Assembly (NCBI GenBank): GCA_900544175.1
Contig: UQUN01000003.1
Coordinates: 62,001 to 126,000 of the forward strand
Source of the DNA: an uncultured Alistipes sp.
GTDB taxonomy: Bacteria; Bacteroidota; Bacteroidia; Bacteroidales; UBA932
DNA length: 64,000 nt
Direction: 5' to 3'
A program made the translations under genes and the position numbers. A model generated the notes under the pieces. The model saw only the letters and a list, made by a program, of their open reading frames with translations. It was not told the DNA's origin and made no database searches. Below, piece by piece: positions 35,081 through 43,454 of the stretch; position 1 is the stretch's first letter, and every line of letters starts with the position of its first letter.

Positions 35081-37180
35081 CTACTCTGTTTCTATTGTCA
35101 TCTCGTCTATGAGATGGCCGGCATCGCCTATCTTGTCTATTACGAACAGGACATAGCGAATATCCAAAGATATATTCCGGCAGAAATCCGGATCGAACTC
35201 GATATCGCTCATGGTTCCTTCCCACACACGGTCGAAGTTGATGCCGATCAGACGTCCCTTGGAGTCAATGACAGGACTTCCGGAATTGCCGCCGGAAGTA
35301 TGATTGGTAGCGATAAAGCATACGGGGACATCTCCGTCATACCCCCAGCGTCCGTAATCCCCACTGTCTACGATGTCACGGTACTTCTGCGGAATGTCAT
35401 AGTCGAATATCTCCGGATTGTCTTTTTCCATTATTCCCTTGATGGTCGAGAACGGCAGGTAGTACACTCCGTCTGAGGGAGCATATCCCTTGATATGGCC
35501 GTAGGCTACACGAAGGGTAAGATTGGCATCCGGGTAGAATATCTTGTCCGGCTGATACTCCATCTGACCGCGCATGTAGTCGCGGTTGAGCAGGGTAATC
35601 TCGGAGCTGAGCCGTTTGATCACAGGACGCAGATTGGCTTCTGTCCATTCGGCAAACTCTCTGCCGAATTCCGATGCCGGATCGTCATGCAGGGCTGCGG
35701 CGGCAGTGCAGTCCATGGTATCAAGTGCCGCAGGGTCCGCGAAGACGGAAGTGGAGAACATATGGTCAGCCCACTGCTCTACGGAGCCTCCGTACACGGC
35801 AAGAGTGCTGTCAAAATACGGAGGACGGAAGCCAACCGGGACATTGTCCTTATAAGCATTCATCACGGCCACGAAAGATTCCTTGTCGACAGGCAGGTAG
35901 TAATCCTTGTAGAACGAGGCTATGACCGCCTTCAGTGCAGAATCGGAGCCGGACCCGGCCACACGCCCTATGCTGGAGGCAAACTGCGCCAGTTCTATCG
36001 TACGTGCCGACTCATTGTAATACTCATAGGCATAGTTATAAGGTTCAAGCAGTCTGTATAATGAATCCAGGGCAGGAACTATGCCCTCGTACTCCGTTCC
36101 CTCAGCCCACTTCATGAAGCCGGACTCAAACTCCTGCTTTCTGGCGACTGTACCGAGACGGGCCACACCTTTCATCTCGCCCTGCCATTTCTTCCAGGCG
36201 TTGGCGATACCGGCGTTTTTAGAAGAATACTGTATGCGGACAGCCTGGTCGGCTTCCATATACCGCTTCTGGATGTCCAGACGCATGGTACGCAGGGCAA
36301 TTTTGAACGGATTGGATACTTCCGACACATAACGTACACCCTCGGACATGATGTACTCGCGGGTGCTTCCCGGAAAACCGTAGACAAAGGTAAAGTCTCC
36401 CTCCTCTATGCCGCCTGCCGCAATATGGAAATAACGCTTGGGCATGTAGGGCACGTTGTCCTCCGAATATGGAGCAGGATTGTTGTCCTTGTCAGCATAT
36501 ATACGGAAAATGGAGAAATCTCCGGTATGACGCGGCCACATCCAGTTGTCGGTATCTCCGCCGAACTTGCCTATGGACGAGGGAGGCGCTCCCACCAGGC
36601 GCACGTCTGAATACTCCCGGTAGACGAACATATAGTATTTGTTGCCGTAGTACAGGGACTCCACTGAGGCCCTGAGTCCGTTGCCTGGCGCAGTCGCCTT
36701 TTCTATCAACCGGTCGGCATTGGCATCAATCAGAGCCGTCCGCTCCTCCTCAGTCATTCCCGCCTCATAACCGTCCAACACCTGCTCTGTCACGTCTTCC
36801 ATATACTCCAGGAAACTGACGGTCAGGCCCGGATTGGGAAGTTCCTCTTCCCGGGTCATGGCCCAGAAGCCGTCGCGGAGATAGTCATGCTCCACCGAGC
36901 TGTGCTGCTGTATCTGGGCATAGCCGCAGTGATGGTTGGTAATAAGCAGTCCCTCCGGGGAAATAAGCTCTCCGGTACAGCCTCTGCCGAAAAGCACCAC
37001 GGCATCCTTCAGTGAGGCCTGGTTGATGCTGTAAATATCATCGGCCGAGAGTTCAAATCCCTTGGCCTGCATATCCTCTATCCTCTGGGAAATCAGGGAT
37101 GGAAGCCACATTCCCTCATCTGCGAAGGCCGAGGCCCAGCAAATGAGGGAAAGTGCTGTAATGGAAAGATACTTCCTCAT
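35081..37180 (-). CDS. S46-family dipeptidyl peptidase, DPP11 type
   Basis: 699 residues, signal peptide to about 20. The chymotrypsin-like triad is visible: His84 in TNHHCGY, Asp in GGDTDNWMWPRHTGDF and Ser633 in TSGGNSGSP. Arg651 (INFDRVWEG) is at the position that in Porphyromonas DPP11 gives preference for Asp/Glu at P1, where DPP7 has Gly. The protein releases dipeptides from peptides in the periplasm, feeding amino-acid fermentation. It lies 11 bases after the acyl-CoA dehydrogenase gene, on the same strand. Confidence 0.93.
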   Translation of the reverse strand: MRKYLSITALSLICWASAFADEGMWLPSLISQRIEDMQAKGFELSADDIYSINQASLKDAVVLFGRGCTGELISPEGLLITNHHCGYAQIQQHSSVEHDYLRDGFWAMTREEELPNPGLTVSFLEYMEDVTEQVLDGYEAGMTEEERTALIDANADRLIEKATAPGNGLRASVESLYYGNKYYMFVYREYSDVRLVGAPPSSIGKFGGDTDNWMWPRHTGDFSIFRIYADKDNNPAPYSEDNVPYMPKRYFHIAAGGIEEGDFTFVYGFPGSTREYIMSEGVRYVSEVSNPFKIALRTMRLDIQKRYMEADQAVRIQYSSKNAGIANAWKKWQGEMKGVARLGTVARKQEFESGFMKWAEGTEYEGIVPALDSLYRLLEPYNYAYEYYNESARTIELAQFASSIGRVAGSGSDSALKAVIASFYKDYYLPVDKESFVAVMNAYKDNVPVGFRPPYFDSTLAVYGGSVEQWADHMFSTSVFADPAALDTMDCTAAAALHDDPASEFGREFAEWTEANLRPVIKRLSSEITLLNRDYMRGQMEYQPDKIFYPDANLTLRVAYGHIKGYAPSDGVYYLPFSTIKGIMEKDNPEIFDYDIPQKYRDIVDSGDYGRWGYDGDVPVCFIATNHTSGGNSGSPVIDSKGRLIGINFDRVWEGTMSDIEFDPDFCRNISLDIRYVLFVIDKIGDAGHLIDEMTIETE

Positions 37181-37191
37181 ACTACATGGTT

Positions 37192-38892
37192 TCAGTTTAT
37201 ATAGTCCGCCAGATCCTCCTCACTGAAGCCGGCGATGTATCCGTACCGTTCCTGATTCCATGCCTTAGCCTTGCCGACGAATACCCTTGCAGACCTGGCA
37301 AAGTCCGGACATCTCTGAGCATCCAGCACAAGCAGCCACCCCATTATTATGTGCCCGGCCATCTCCACCAGACGACGGGCATGGAAGTCTACATAGGTAT
37401 TGTCGTGTCCATGCACGAGAGCACAAGCCTGTTCATACTGCCCGGCCATCTCCACCAGAGCTTTCTTCAGCGTGGCGAACTCGGGAGCGATTTCTTCAGC
37501 CTCGTACTCGCGTATCTTGGCCAGATATGCCCCTGTGGTCACGTAGCGGACAGCAGCAACGGTCTGGAGCTGGGACGTACCTTCATATATGGTGGTTATC
37601 CTTGCATCGCGATAAATGCGTTCCACCGGATACTCCTTCATGTAACCGGAGCCGCCGTGAATCTGTATTGCATCGTAGGCATTCTGGTTACAGTACTCGC
37701 TGGACATCATCTTCAGCACAGGTGTGAACATATCAGCATATTTCTGATACTTCTTCATCTCCTGACGCTCTTCAGGTGTGAGTTTACGCGTCTCAGCAAT
37801 AAAGCCAAGAGCCTTGTACATATCCACGAAACGGGTTGTCTCGTAAAGAATGGCACGGGAAGCCTGAAGTTTGGCCTTCATCACTGCAAGCATCTCCGAT
37901 ACTGCGGGAAACTCGATGATGGCCTTGCCGAACTGACGGCGCTCGCAGGCATATTTGTAAGCCTCGCGGTAAGCGGCCTCGGATATGCCGACAGACTGGG
38001 CACCGACACCGAGACGGGCACCGTTCATCAGAGACATCACGTATTTGATAAGACCAAGACGACGCTCGCCGACAAGTTTGGCAGGGGCATTCTTAAACAC
38101 CAGCTCGCATGTAGGAGATCCCTTGATACCGAGCTTGTTCTCGATACGACGGACTGTAACGCCGCCCCATTTCTGGTCGTGTACGAAATACGACAGGCCC
38201 CGGCCGTCGCGGGTACCTTCCTCGGAACGGGCCAGCACCAGTTTGATCTGGGCGTCACCGTTTGTTATGAACCTCTTCACGCCGTTGAGCATCCACATTC
38301 CCTTCTCCTCATCCCACTCGGCCTTCAGCATGGCGGCCTGCAGGTCGGAGCCTGCATCCGGTTCGGTAAGGTCCATGGAACAGGTATCCCCTTTTTGTAT
38401 CCTCGGCAGGAACTCTTCCTTTATCTCCTCAGAGGCGAACTCATGGATAGTCTCTGCACAGTCCTGAAGGCCCCATATGTTTGCAAATCCGGCATCAGCC
38501 CTGGATACAAGTTCCTCCGCCATCACGTAAGGTACGAGGGAGAAGTTAAGTCCGCCGTACTGGCGGGGCAGGGACATTCCGTACATGCCGGCCTGGGTGA
38601 GCACCTTCTGGTTCTCGGCCGTACCGGCGGCATAGGTCACTCTTCCGTTCTCGCAGACAGGGCCGTCATGATCTACCTGCTCGGCATTGGCGGCTATGGT
38701 GTCGGCGCAGATCTCCCCCATCACTTCCATAACCTTGTCGTATGAGTCGATGGCGTCCTCCACGTTGCAGGGCGCATAATCATATACACCGCTGTCCTTG
38801 AAATCCTGTTCCTTCAGCTCCACAATCTTCCTCATCAACGGATGGGAGAGCTGAAACTTCAAATCACTGTTGTCTGTATAAAAGTTTGCCAT
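37192..38892 (-). CDS. Acyl-CoA dehydrogenase family protein (long form)
   Basis: 566 residues, about 180 longer than short-chain members. The core has MDLTEPDAGSDLQAAMLKAE, SYFVHDQKWGG, LGIKGSPTCEL, ALGVGAQSVGI-type helix and the catalytic Glu in IYEGTSQLQ. The extra C-terminal segment (about 410-566) is helical and seen in Bacteroidetes paralogues. Electrons would pass to the EtfAB pair encoded immediately upstream (2-base gap). Substrate is unknown; butyryl- or amino-acid-derived acyl-CoA are possibilities. Confidence 0.9.
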   Translation of the reverse strand: MANFYTDNSDLKFQLSHPLMRKIVELKEQDFKDSGVYDYAPCNVEDAIDSYDKVMEVMGEICADTIAANAEQVDHDGPVCENGRVTYAAGTAENQKVLTQAGMYGMSLPRQYGGLNFSLVPYVMAEELVSRADAGFANIWGLQDCAETIHEFASEEIKEEFLPRIQKGDTCSMDLTEPDAGSDLQAAMLKAEWDEEKGMWMLNGVKRFITNGDAQIKLVLARSEEGTRDGRGLSYFVHDQKWGGVTVRRIENKLGIKGSPTCELVFKNAPAKLVGERRLGLIKYVMSLMNGARLGVGAQSVGISEAAYREAYKYACERRQFGKAIIEFPAVSEMLAVMKAKLQASRAILYETTRFVDMYKALGFIAETRKLTPEERQEMKKYQKYADMFTPVLKMMSSEYCNQNAYDAIQIHGGSGYMKEYPVERIYRDARITTIYEGTSQLQTVAAVRYVTTGAYLAKIREYEAEEIAPEFATLKKALVEMAGQYEQACALVHGHDNTYVDFHARRLVEMAGHIIMGWLLVLDAQRCPDFARSARVFVGKAKAWNQERYGYIAGFSEEDLADYIN

Positions 38893-38894
38893 GA

Positions 38895-39908
38895 CTATTT
38901 GCTGTTTTGTTTGTAGAACTTGATGAGTTTGGGTATCACCACATTGAGGTCTCCTACTATGGCATAGTCAGCTATCTTGTGGATAGGAGCCTCAGGATCG
39001 CTGTTGATGGAGATGATCATAGATGACTGGTCCATACCGGCTGTATGCTGTATCTGCCCGGATATGCCGCATGAGATGAACAGTTTGGGACGCACCGTCA
39101 CACCGGTCTGGCCGATCTGGCGGGCATGGTCCGCGAAGCCGGCGTCAACGGCGGCGCGGGAAGCGCCTACCTCACCTCCGAGAGTCCTGGCGAGTTCGAA
39201 TATCAGGTCGAAATTTTCCTTGCTGCCGACACCGAAACCTCCGGCTACGATAATCTGGGCACCTTTGATATCAATCTTGCGTTCCTCTATTTCGCGGGCC
39301 ACGATCTCCACTGTCAGGTCACTGTCCTTCAGGATAGAATTGACGTCTATTACGACGATACGTCCAGCTACGGGAGACGCTAAAGGAGCCTTCTTCATCA
39401 CGCCCTCGCGTACAGTCGCCATCTGAGGCCTGTGCTCCGGATTGACGATTGTGGCTATTATGTTGCCTCCGAAAGCAGGCCTGATCTGGTAAAGAAGATT
39501 GTGGTACTCTCTCTCCTTGTCCTTATGGTCACCTATCTCAAGTGCCGTACAATCTGCAGTAAGACCGCTGTGAAGAGCACTTGATACCCTTGGCGCAAGG
39601 TCCCTGCCCACGGAGGTAGCTCCAAAGAGGGCTATCTGTGGCTGCTCCCTGCGGAAAAGGTCTATGATGATGGCGGCATAAGGCAATGTTCGGAAATATT
39701 CCAGCCTTGGATCTTCCGCCAGATGCACTGTCTTCGCGCCGTAAGCATACAGCTCCGGCACAAGATTCTTTACGTTGCAGCCTATAAGCACGGCCTCCAC
39801 ATCACAAGCGAGGGATGCCGCGAGGTCGCGGGCCTTTGTCATCAACTCGAGGCTGACGTCACACAGACGGCCGCCGTCCGTCTCACAAAATACTATAATG
39901 TTGTTCAT
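38895..39908 (-). CDS. etfA: Electron transfer flavoprotein, alpha subunit
   Basis: 337 residues. The C-terminal FAD domain is clear: VAGGFGVGSKENFDLIFEL, GASRAAVDAGFADHARQIGQTG, KLFISCGISGQIQH and ISINSDPEAPIHKIADYAIVGD. It forms the EtfAB dimer that accepts electrons from the acyl-CoA dehydrogenase. Preceded by etfB with a 13-base gap and followed by the dehydrogenase. Whether this Etf bifurcates electrons to ferredoxin cannot be decided here. Confidence 0.94.
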   Translation of the reverse strand: MNNIIVFCETDGGRLCDVSLELMTKARDLAASLACDVEAVLIGCNVKNLVPELYAYGAKTVHLAEDPRLEYFRTLPYAAIIIDLFRREQPQIALFGATSVGRDLAPRVSSALHSGLTADCTALEIGDHKDKEREYHNLLYQIRPAFGGNIIATIVNPEHRPQMATVREGVMKKAPLASPVAGRIVVIDVNSILKDSDLTVEIVAREIEERKIDIKGAQIIVAGGFGVGSKENFDLIFELARTLGGEVGASRAAVDAGFADHARQIGQTGVTVRPKLFISCGISGQIQHTAGMDQSSMIISINSDPEAPIHKIADYAIVGDLNVVIPKLIKFYKQNSK

Positions 39909-39921
39909 GATTCCTTCTTTA

Positions 39922-40797
39922 TTAACCGATTGTATGACTTGCGATCAGTTCCTTGACAAGTCCCTCGATATCGGCGTCACTGCCGGAGAGGGTCCTGGAC
40001 TCCTTGGCCTGCAGGATTATATTCTCGACCTTCTTGACTTTGGTAGGCGATCCGGCGAGACCGTAGCTCTTCTCATCCCCGCCTATCTCGGCAAAACCCC
40101 ACTCGGGAATCCTGAACGATTCCCCGGCTTTGCCTGTCGCGGCATACTCGGAGCCGGCCGCCTGCTCCTCGGAGACAGTACGGGCACCCTTGTAGCGCAT
40201 GAGCTGCTTGGCGTTTCGCGGCCTGCATGGAGCAGCTGTACCTGTCACGGTAACCAGCACGGGAAGAGGAGAGGAAACCACCTCGATTCCCCTCTCGAGC
40301 CTTCTTCTTACCGTCACACGGCTGTTATCTATATACAATACTTCCTCAGCATAGGTAATCTGGGGCCAGCCCAGCTTCTCGGCAACCTGAGGACCTACCT
40401 GCGCGGTATCCCCGTCTATAGCCTGCCGGCCGGCAATGATGATATCCGGAGCCATCCTGCGGACAGCCTGGGATATGGCGTATGATGTCGCCAGAGTATC
40501 GGCTCCGGCAAACTTTCTGTCAGTAAGAAGCACACCTCCGTCAGCTCCTCTGAAGAGTCCCTCGCGGATGATGTCGGCAGCCCTGCCGGGGCCCATTGTC
40601 AGCAGATGGATTTCCACATCCTTCAGACGGTCCTTGATACGGAGCGCCTGCTCGAGGGCATTCATGTCCTCAGGATTGAAAATAGCAGGTAATGCGGCGC
40701 GGTTGACGGTTCCGTCCTCCTTCATCGCATCCTTTCCTACATTTCTGGTGTCCGGCACCTGCTTGGCCAGGACAACGATTTTCAATTTGTCGTTCAT
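39922..40797 (-). CDS. etfB: Electron transfer flavoprotein, beta subunit
   Basis: 291 residues with KIVVLAKQVPDTRN at the N-terminus, NPEDMNALEQALRIKD, DIIIAGRQAIDGDTAQVGPQVAEKLG and VVSSPLPVLVTVTG. The length and GDTAQVGPQ loop fit the group that also includes bifurcating types, which bind a second FAD. A -7 box between nfnB and etfB suggests its own promoter. Confidence 0.94.
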   Translation of the reverse strand: MNDKLKIVVLAKQVPDTRNVGKDAMKEDGTVNRAALPAIFNPEDMNALEQALRIKDRLKDVEIHLLTMGPGRAADIIREGLFRGADGGVLLTDRKFAGADTLATSYAISQAVRRMAPDIIIAGRQAIDGDTAQVGPQVAEKLGWPQITYAEEVLYIDNSRVTVRRRLERGIEVVSSPLPVLVTVTGTAAPCRPRNAKQLMRYKGARTVSEEQAAGSEYAATGKAGESFRIPEWGFAEIGGDEKSYGLAGSPTKVKKVENIILQAKESRTLSGSDADIEGLVKELIASHTIG

Positions 40798-40820
40798 TAG
40801 GCTTAATACATTAATCCGGG

Positions 40821-40850
40821 CAAAGTTAGAAATTATTTCTGTAGTTCCAA
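40821..40850 (-). promoter_or_regulatory. Promoter of etfB-etfA-acyl-CoA dehydrogenase
   Basis: On the minus strand TTGG (40,850-40,847) and TAACTTTG (40,828-40,821) are 18 bases apart; start of etfB is 23 bases downstream. It overlaps the 3' end of nfnB. Confidence 0.55.
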
Positions 40851-42221
40851 GGCATCTCTGATGGCTGCAGCAGCCCGGCGGCCTGCACCCATGGCCAGAA
40901 TCACGGTTGCCGCGCCCGTCACGGCGTCCCCGCCGGCATACACCATCGGACGTGTGGTCATACCGCTCTCATCAGCGACTATGCAGCCTTTCCTATTGAT
41001 CTCGATCCCGTGCGTCGAACGGGGAAGCATAGGATTGGGAGACGTTCCGAGAGCCATGATGACCGTATCCGCCTCAATGTCGAACTCCGATCCTCCGACA
41101 GGCACCGGAGAGCGGCGGCCGGAAGCATCCGGTTCCCCAAGTTCCATACGGATACAGCGTATTCCGCGTACCCAGCCCTTTTCATCCCCAAGTATCTCCA
41201 CAGGATTGGTCAGCATCCTGAACTCTATTCCTTCCTCCTTTGCATGATGCACCTCCTCGCGTCTTGCAGGCAGTTCGTTCTCTGTACGGCGGTATACAAT
41301 TGTCACCTGCGAGCCAAGACGCAATGCCGTACGGGCCGCATCCATGGCCACATTGCCGCCGCCGACCACCACAACATGCTTTCCGGAGAACACAGGAGTA
41401 TCATAGTCAGGATCATAGCCATGCATAAGATTGTTACGCGTCAGGAATTCATTGGCCGAAGATACCCCGTTGAGATTTTCTCCTGGGATGCCCATGAATC
41501 TGGGCAGTCCGGCGCCCGAACCTATGAATATGGCCTTGAAGCCCTCCTTGTCAAAAAGCTCGTCCACCGTCACAGTCCTGCCCACAACCACATCTGTCTC
41601 TATCCTGACTCCTAACTTTCTGAGATTGTCCACCTCGTGCTCCACCACCTTCTGCTTGGGAAGACGGAACTCAGGTATGCCGTACTGGAGCACTCCGCCT
41701 GCCTTGTGCAGGGCTTCGAAGACAGTCACGTCGTAACCCCATTTTGCCAGATCGGAAGCACAGGCCAGACCAGACGGGCCGCTGCCGATTACAGCCACCT
41801 TGATACCGTTGGACGGTTTCCTGTCTATGAATACCTTTCCGTTCTCACGGCTCCAGTCGGCCACGAAACGTTCCAGTTTGCCTATGGCGACAGGCTCGCC
41901 TTTCACACCTAAGACGCACGAGCCCTCGCACTGGGTCTCCTGAGGACAGACACGGCCGCATACTGCAGGCAACGAACTGTCCTCTGCAATCACAGACGCT
42001 GCTCCCTCAAAATCGCGAGCCGCAATCCTCGCAATGAAATCCGGTATTCTGACCGACACCGGACATGCCGACATACAACGCGGATTCTTGCAATGAAGAC
42101 ACCTTGACGATTCAAGCAGAGCCTCCTCCTCGTTGTATCCATAGCACACTTCCTCGAAATTGTGCGCTCTCACTGCCGGTTTCTGTTCCCTGACCGGCAC
42201 TCTGGGTATCTTATTAGCCAT
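40833..42221 (-). CDS. NAD(P)-dependent oxidoreductase, NfnB/GltD-like (FAD, 4Fe-4S)
   Basis: 462 residues. N-terminal Cys pattern CLHCKNPRCMSACPVSV and CGRVCPQETQCEGSC binds [4Fe-4S] clusters. FAD motif VAVIGSGPSGLACASDLA and NADPH motif HVVVVGGGNVAMDAARTALRLG follow. This is the GltD/NfnB group. As it sits beside an NfnA-like gene (15-base gap), it is more likely the large subunit of NADH-dependent ferredoxin:NADP oxidoreductase than glutamate synthase, since no gltB is present. Confidence 0.9.
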   Translation of the reverse strand: MANKIPRVPVREQKPAVRAHNFEEVCYGYNEEEALLESSRCLHCKNPRCMSACPVSVRIPDFIARIAARDFEGAASVIAEDSSLPAVCGRVCPQETQCEGSCVLGVKGEPVAIGKLERFVADWSRENGKVFIDRKPSNGIKVAVIGSGPSGLACASDLAKWGYDVTVFEALHKAGGVLQYGIPEFRLPKQKVVEHEVDNLRKLGVRIETDVVVGRTVTVDELFDKEGFKAIFIGSGAGLPRFMGIPGENLNGVSSANEFLTRNNLMHGYDPDYDTPVFSGKHVVVVGGGNVAMDAARTALRLGSQVTIVYRRTENELPARREEVHHAKEEGIEFRMLTNPVEILGDEKGWVRGIRCIRMELGEPDASGRRSPVPVGGSEFDIEADTVIMALGTSPNPMLPRSTHGIEINRKGCIVADESGMTTRPMVYAGGDAVTGAATVILAMGAGRRAAAAIRDALELQK

Positions 42222-42236
42222 TTTCGTTCCTCCTTT

Positions 42237-43088
42237 TTAATGCAGACCGATATTGCACTTATGATCCTCTTCCCTCTCTATGTCACGGTACATGCCCTGA
42301 CGCCTCATGGCTTCGTCGAAATCCACGTCATAGGCATTGAACTCAGGTCCGTCCACGCAGGCGAACTTGGTCTCGCCGGCGATAGTCACGCGACAGGCAC
42401 CGCACATGCCTGTACCGTCCACCATCAGGGTATTGAGGCTGACCACGAGCGGCAGGTTGTACTCCTTAGCCTTGAGGGTGGCGAACTTCATCATGATCAT
42501 AGGCCCTATGGACACGGCCTGGTCATATCTCTCCCCGCCTCCGAGCAAACGGTCCATGACCGCAGTCACGACACCCTTTTCTCCCGCCGAGCCGTCATCT
42601 GTACAGATATACAGATGGTCGCACACGGCTTCCATCTCCTTCTCCATGATGATGAGGTCCTTGTTGCGGGCACCTATGATTACGTCTACGTAAGCACCGG
42701 CATTGTGCAGGTACTTGGCCTGCGGATAGACCGGTGCGGTACCGAGACCTCCGGCAATGAACAGCCAGCGGCTGCCTGCAAGCTCCTGTGGAGTCTTGTG
42801 CACAAACTCCGACGGCTGCCCGAGAGGGCCGACCACATCGGCAAAGGACTCTCCCTCCTCGTAATGACATATCTTTCTGGTGGAAGCTCCAACTTCCTGC
42901 GTTACTATCGTGACACTGCCCTCGACAGGGTCATAATCACATATCGTAAGAGGAATGCGCTCACTCCTCTCACCAGCCCTCACAATGAGGAACTGTCCCG
43001 GACGCGCGGATTCCGCGATACGGGGCGCCAGGACGTCCATCTGACATATCGCCGGCGTTAAAAATTTCTTTCTTAATATTTTAAACAT
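42237..43088 (-). CDS. NfnA-like FAD/NAD-binding, 2Fe-2S ferredoxin reductase subunit
   Basis: 283 residues. FAD-binding LIVRAGERSERIPLTICDYD, NAD-binding GGLGTAPVYPQAKYL and a C-terminal 2Fe-2S motif in TGMCGACRVTIAG ... FACVDGPEF are typical of NfnA / DHODB-like proteins. With NfnB it would transfer electrons among NADH, NADPH and ferredoxin by flavin-based bifurcation. It follows the HMA gene after 12 bases. Confidence 0.9.
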   Translation of the reverse strand: MFKILRKKFLTPAICQMDVLAPRIAESARPGQFLIVRAGERSERIPLTICDYDPVEGSVTIVTQEVGASTRKICHYEEGESFADVVGPLGQPSEFVHKTPQELAGSRWLFIAGGLGTAPVYPQAKYLHNAGAYVDVIIGARNKDLIIMEKEMEAVCDHLYICTDDGSAGEKGVVTAVMDRLLGGGERYDQAVSIGPMIMMKFATLKAKEYNLPLVVSLNTLMVDGTGMCGACRVTIAGETKFACVDGPEFNAYDVDFDEAMRRQGMYRDIEREEDHKCNIGLH

Positions 43089-43100
43089 ATCTTAAATATG

Positions 43101-43427
43101 CTACTGTTCTTCCACAACCTCACCGACAACCTCGTAACCTAATTTCTCGATTGCCGCTGCAAGCTTCGCCTTGTCTGTCTTGTCAGGAGAGTACTCTATC
43201 CACACTGTCTTATCCTCCAAATTCACTTTCAGGTCCTTGACTCCCTTCTCAAACGGAATGTTGTCCTGTACCTTCCTGACGCAGTTTTCACAATGCAGAC
43301 TGACTATGAACGTCACCTCCTGAAGAGACTTCTGCCTCTTGTTGTTTTGAGCGGTCGAAGATACTACAAAAATCGACATCGCCAATACGGCAAGAACGGT
43401 TTTGAGAAAAAATCCAGATGCTTTCAT
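43101..43427 (-). CDS. Secreted heavy-metal-associated (HMA) domain protein
   Basis: 108 residues with a signal peptide (KTVLAVLAMSIFVVSSTAQ) and one HMA domain. The metal motif is present as SLHCENCVRKV (CxxC), followed by the ferredoxin-like fold to GYEVVGEV. Likely a periplasmic copper or other soft-metal binder. It lies 27 bases after a TonB-dependent receptor gene, a pairing that hints at metal uptake or handling. Confidence 0.88.
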   Translation of the reverse strand: MKASGFFLKTVLAVLAMSIFVVSSTAQNNKRQKSLQEVTFIVSLHCENCVRKVQDNIPFEKGVKDLKVNLEDKTVWIEYSPDKTDKAKLAAAIEKLGYEVVGEVVEEQ

Positions 43428-43454
43428 CTTTTTTAATTTTAAAAGTTCATAAAA

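Noticed and set aside
40833..42221. Glutamate synthase small subunit (GltD)
   Set aside because: No gltB; adjacency to an NfnA-like gene favours NfnB.
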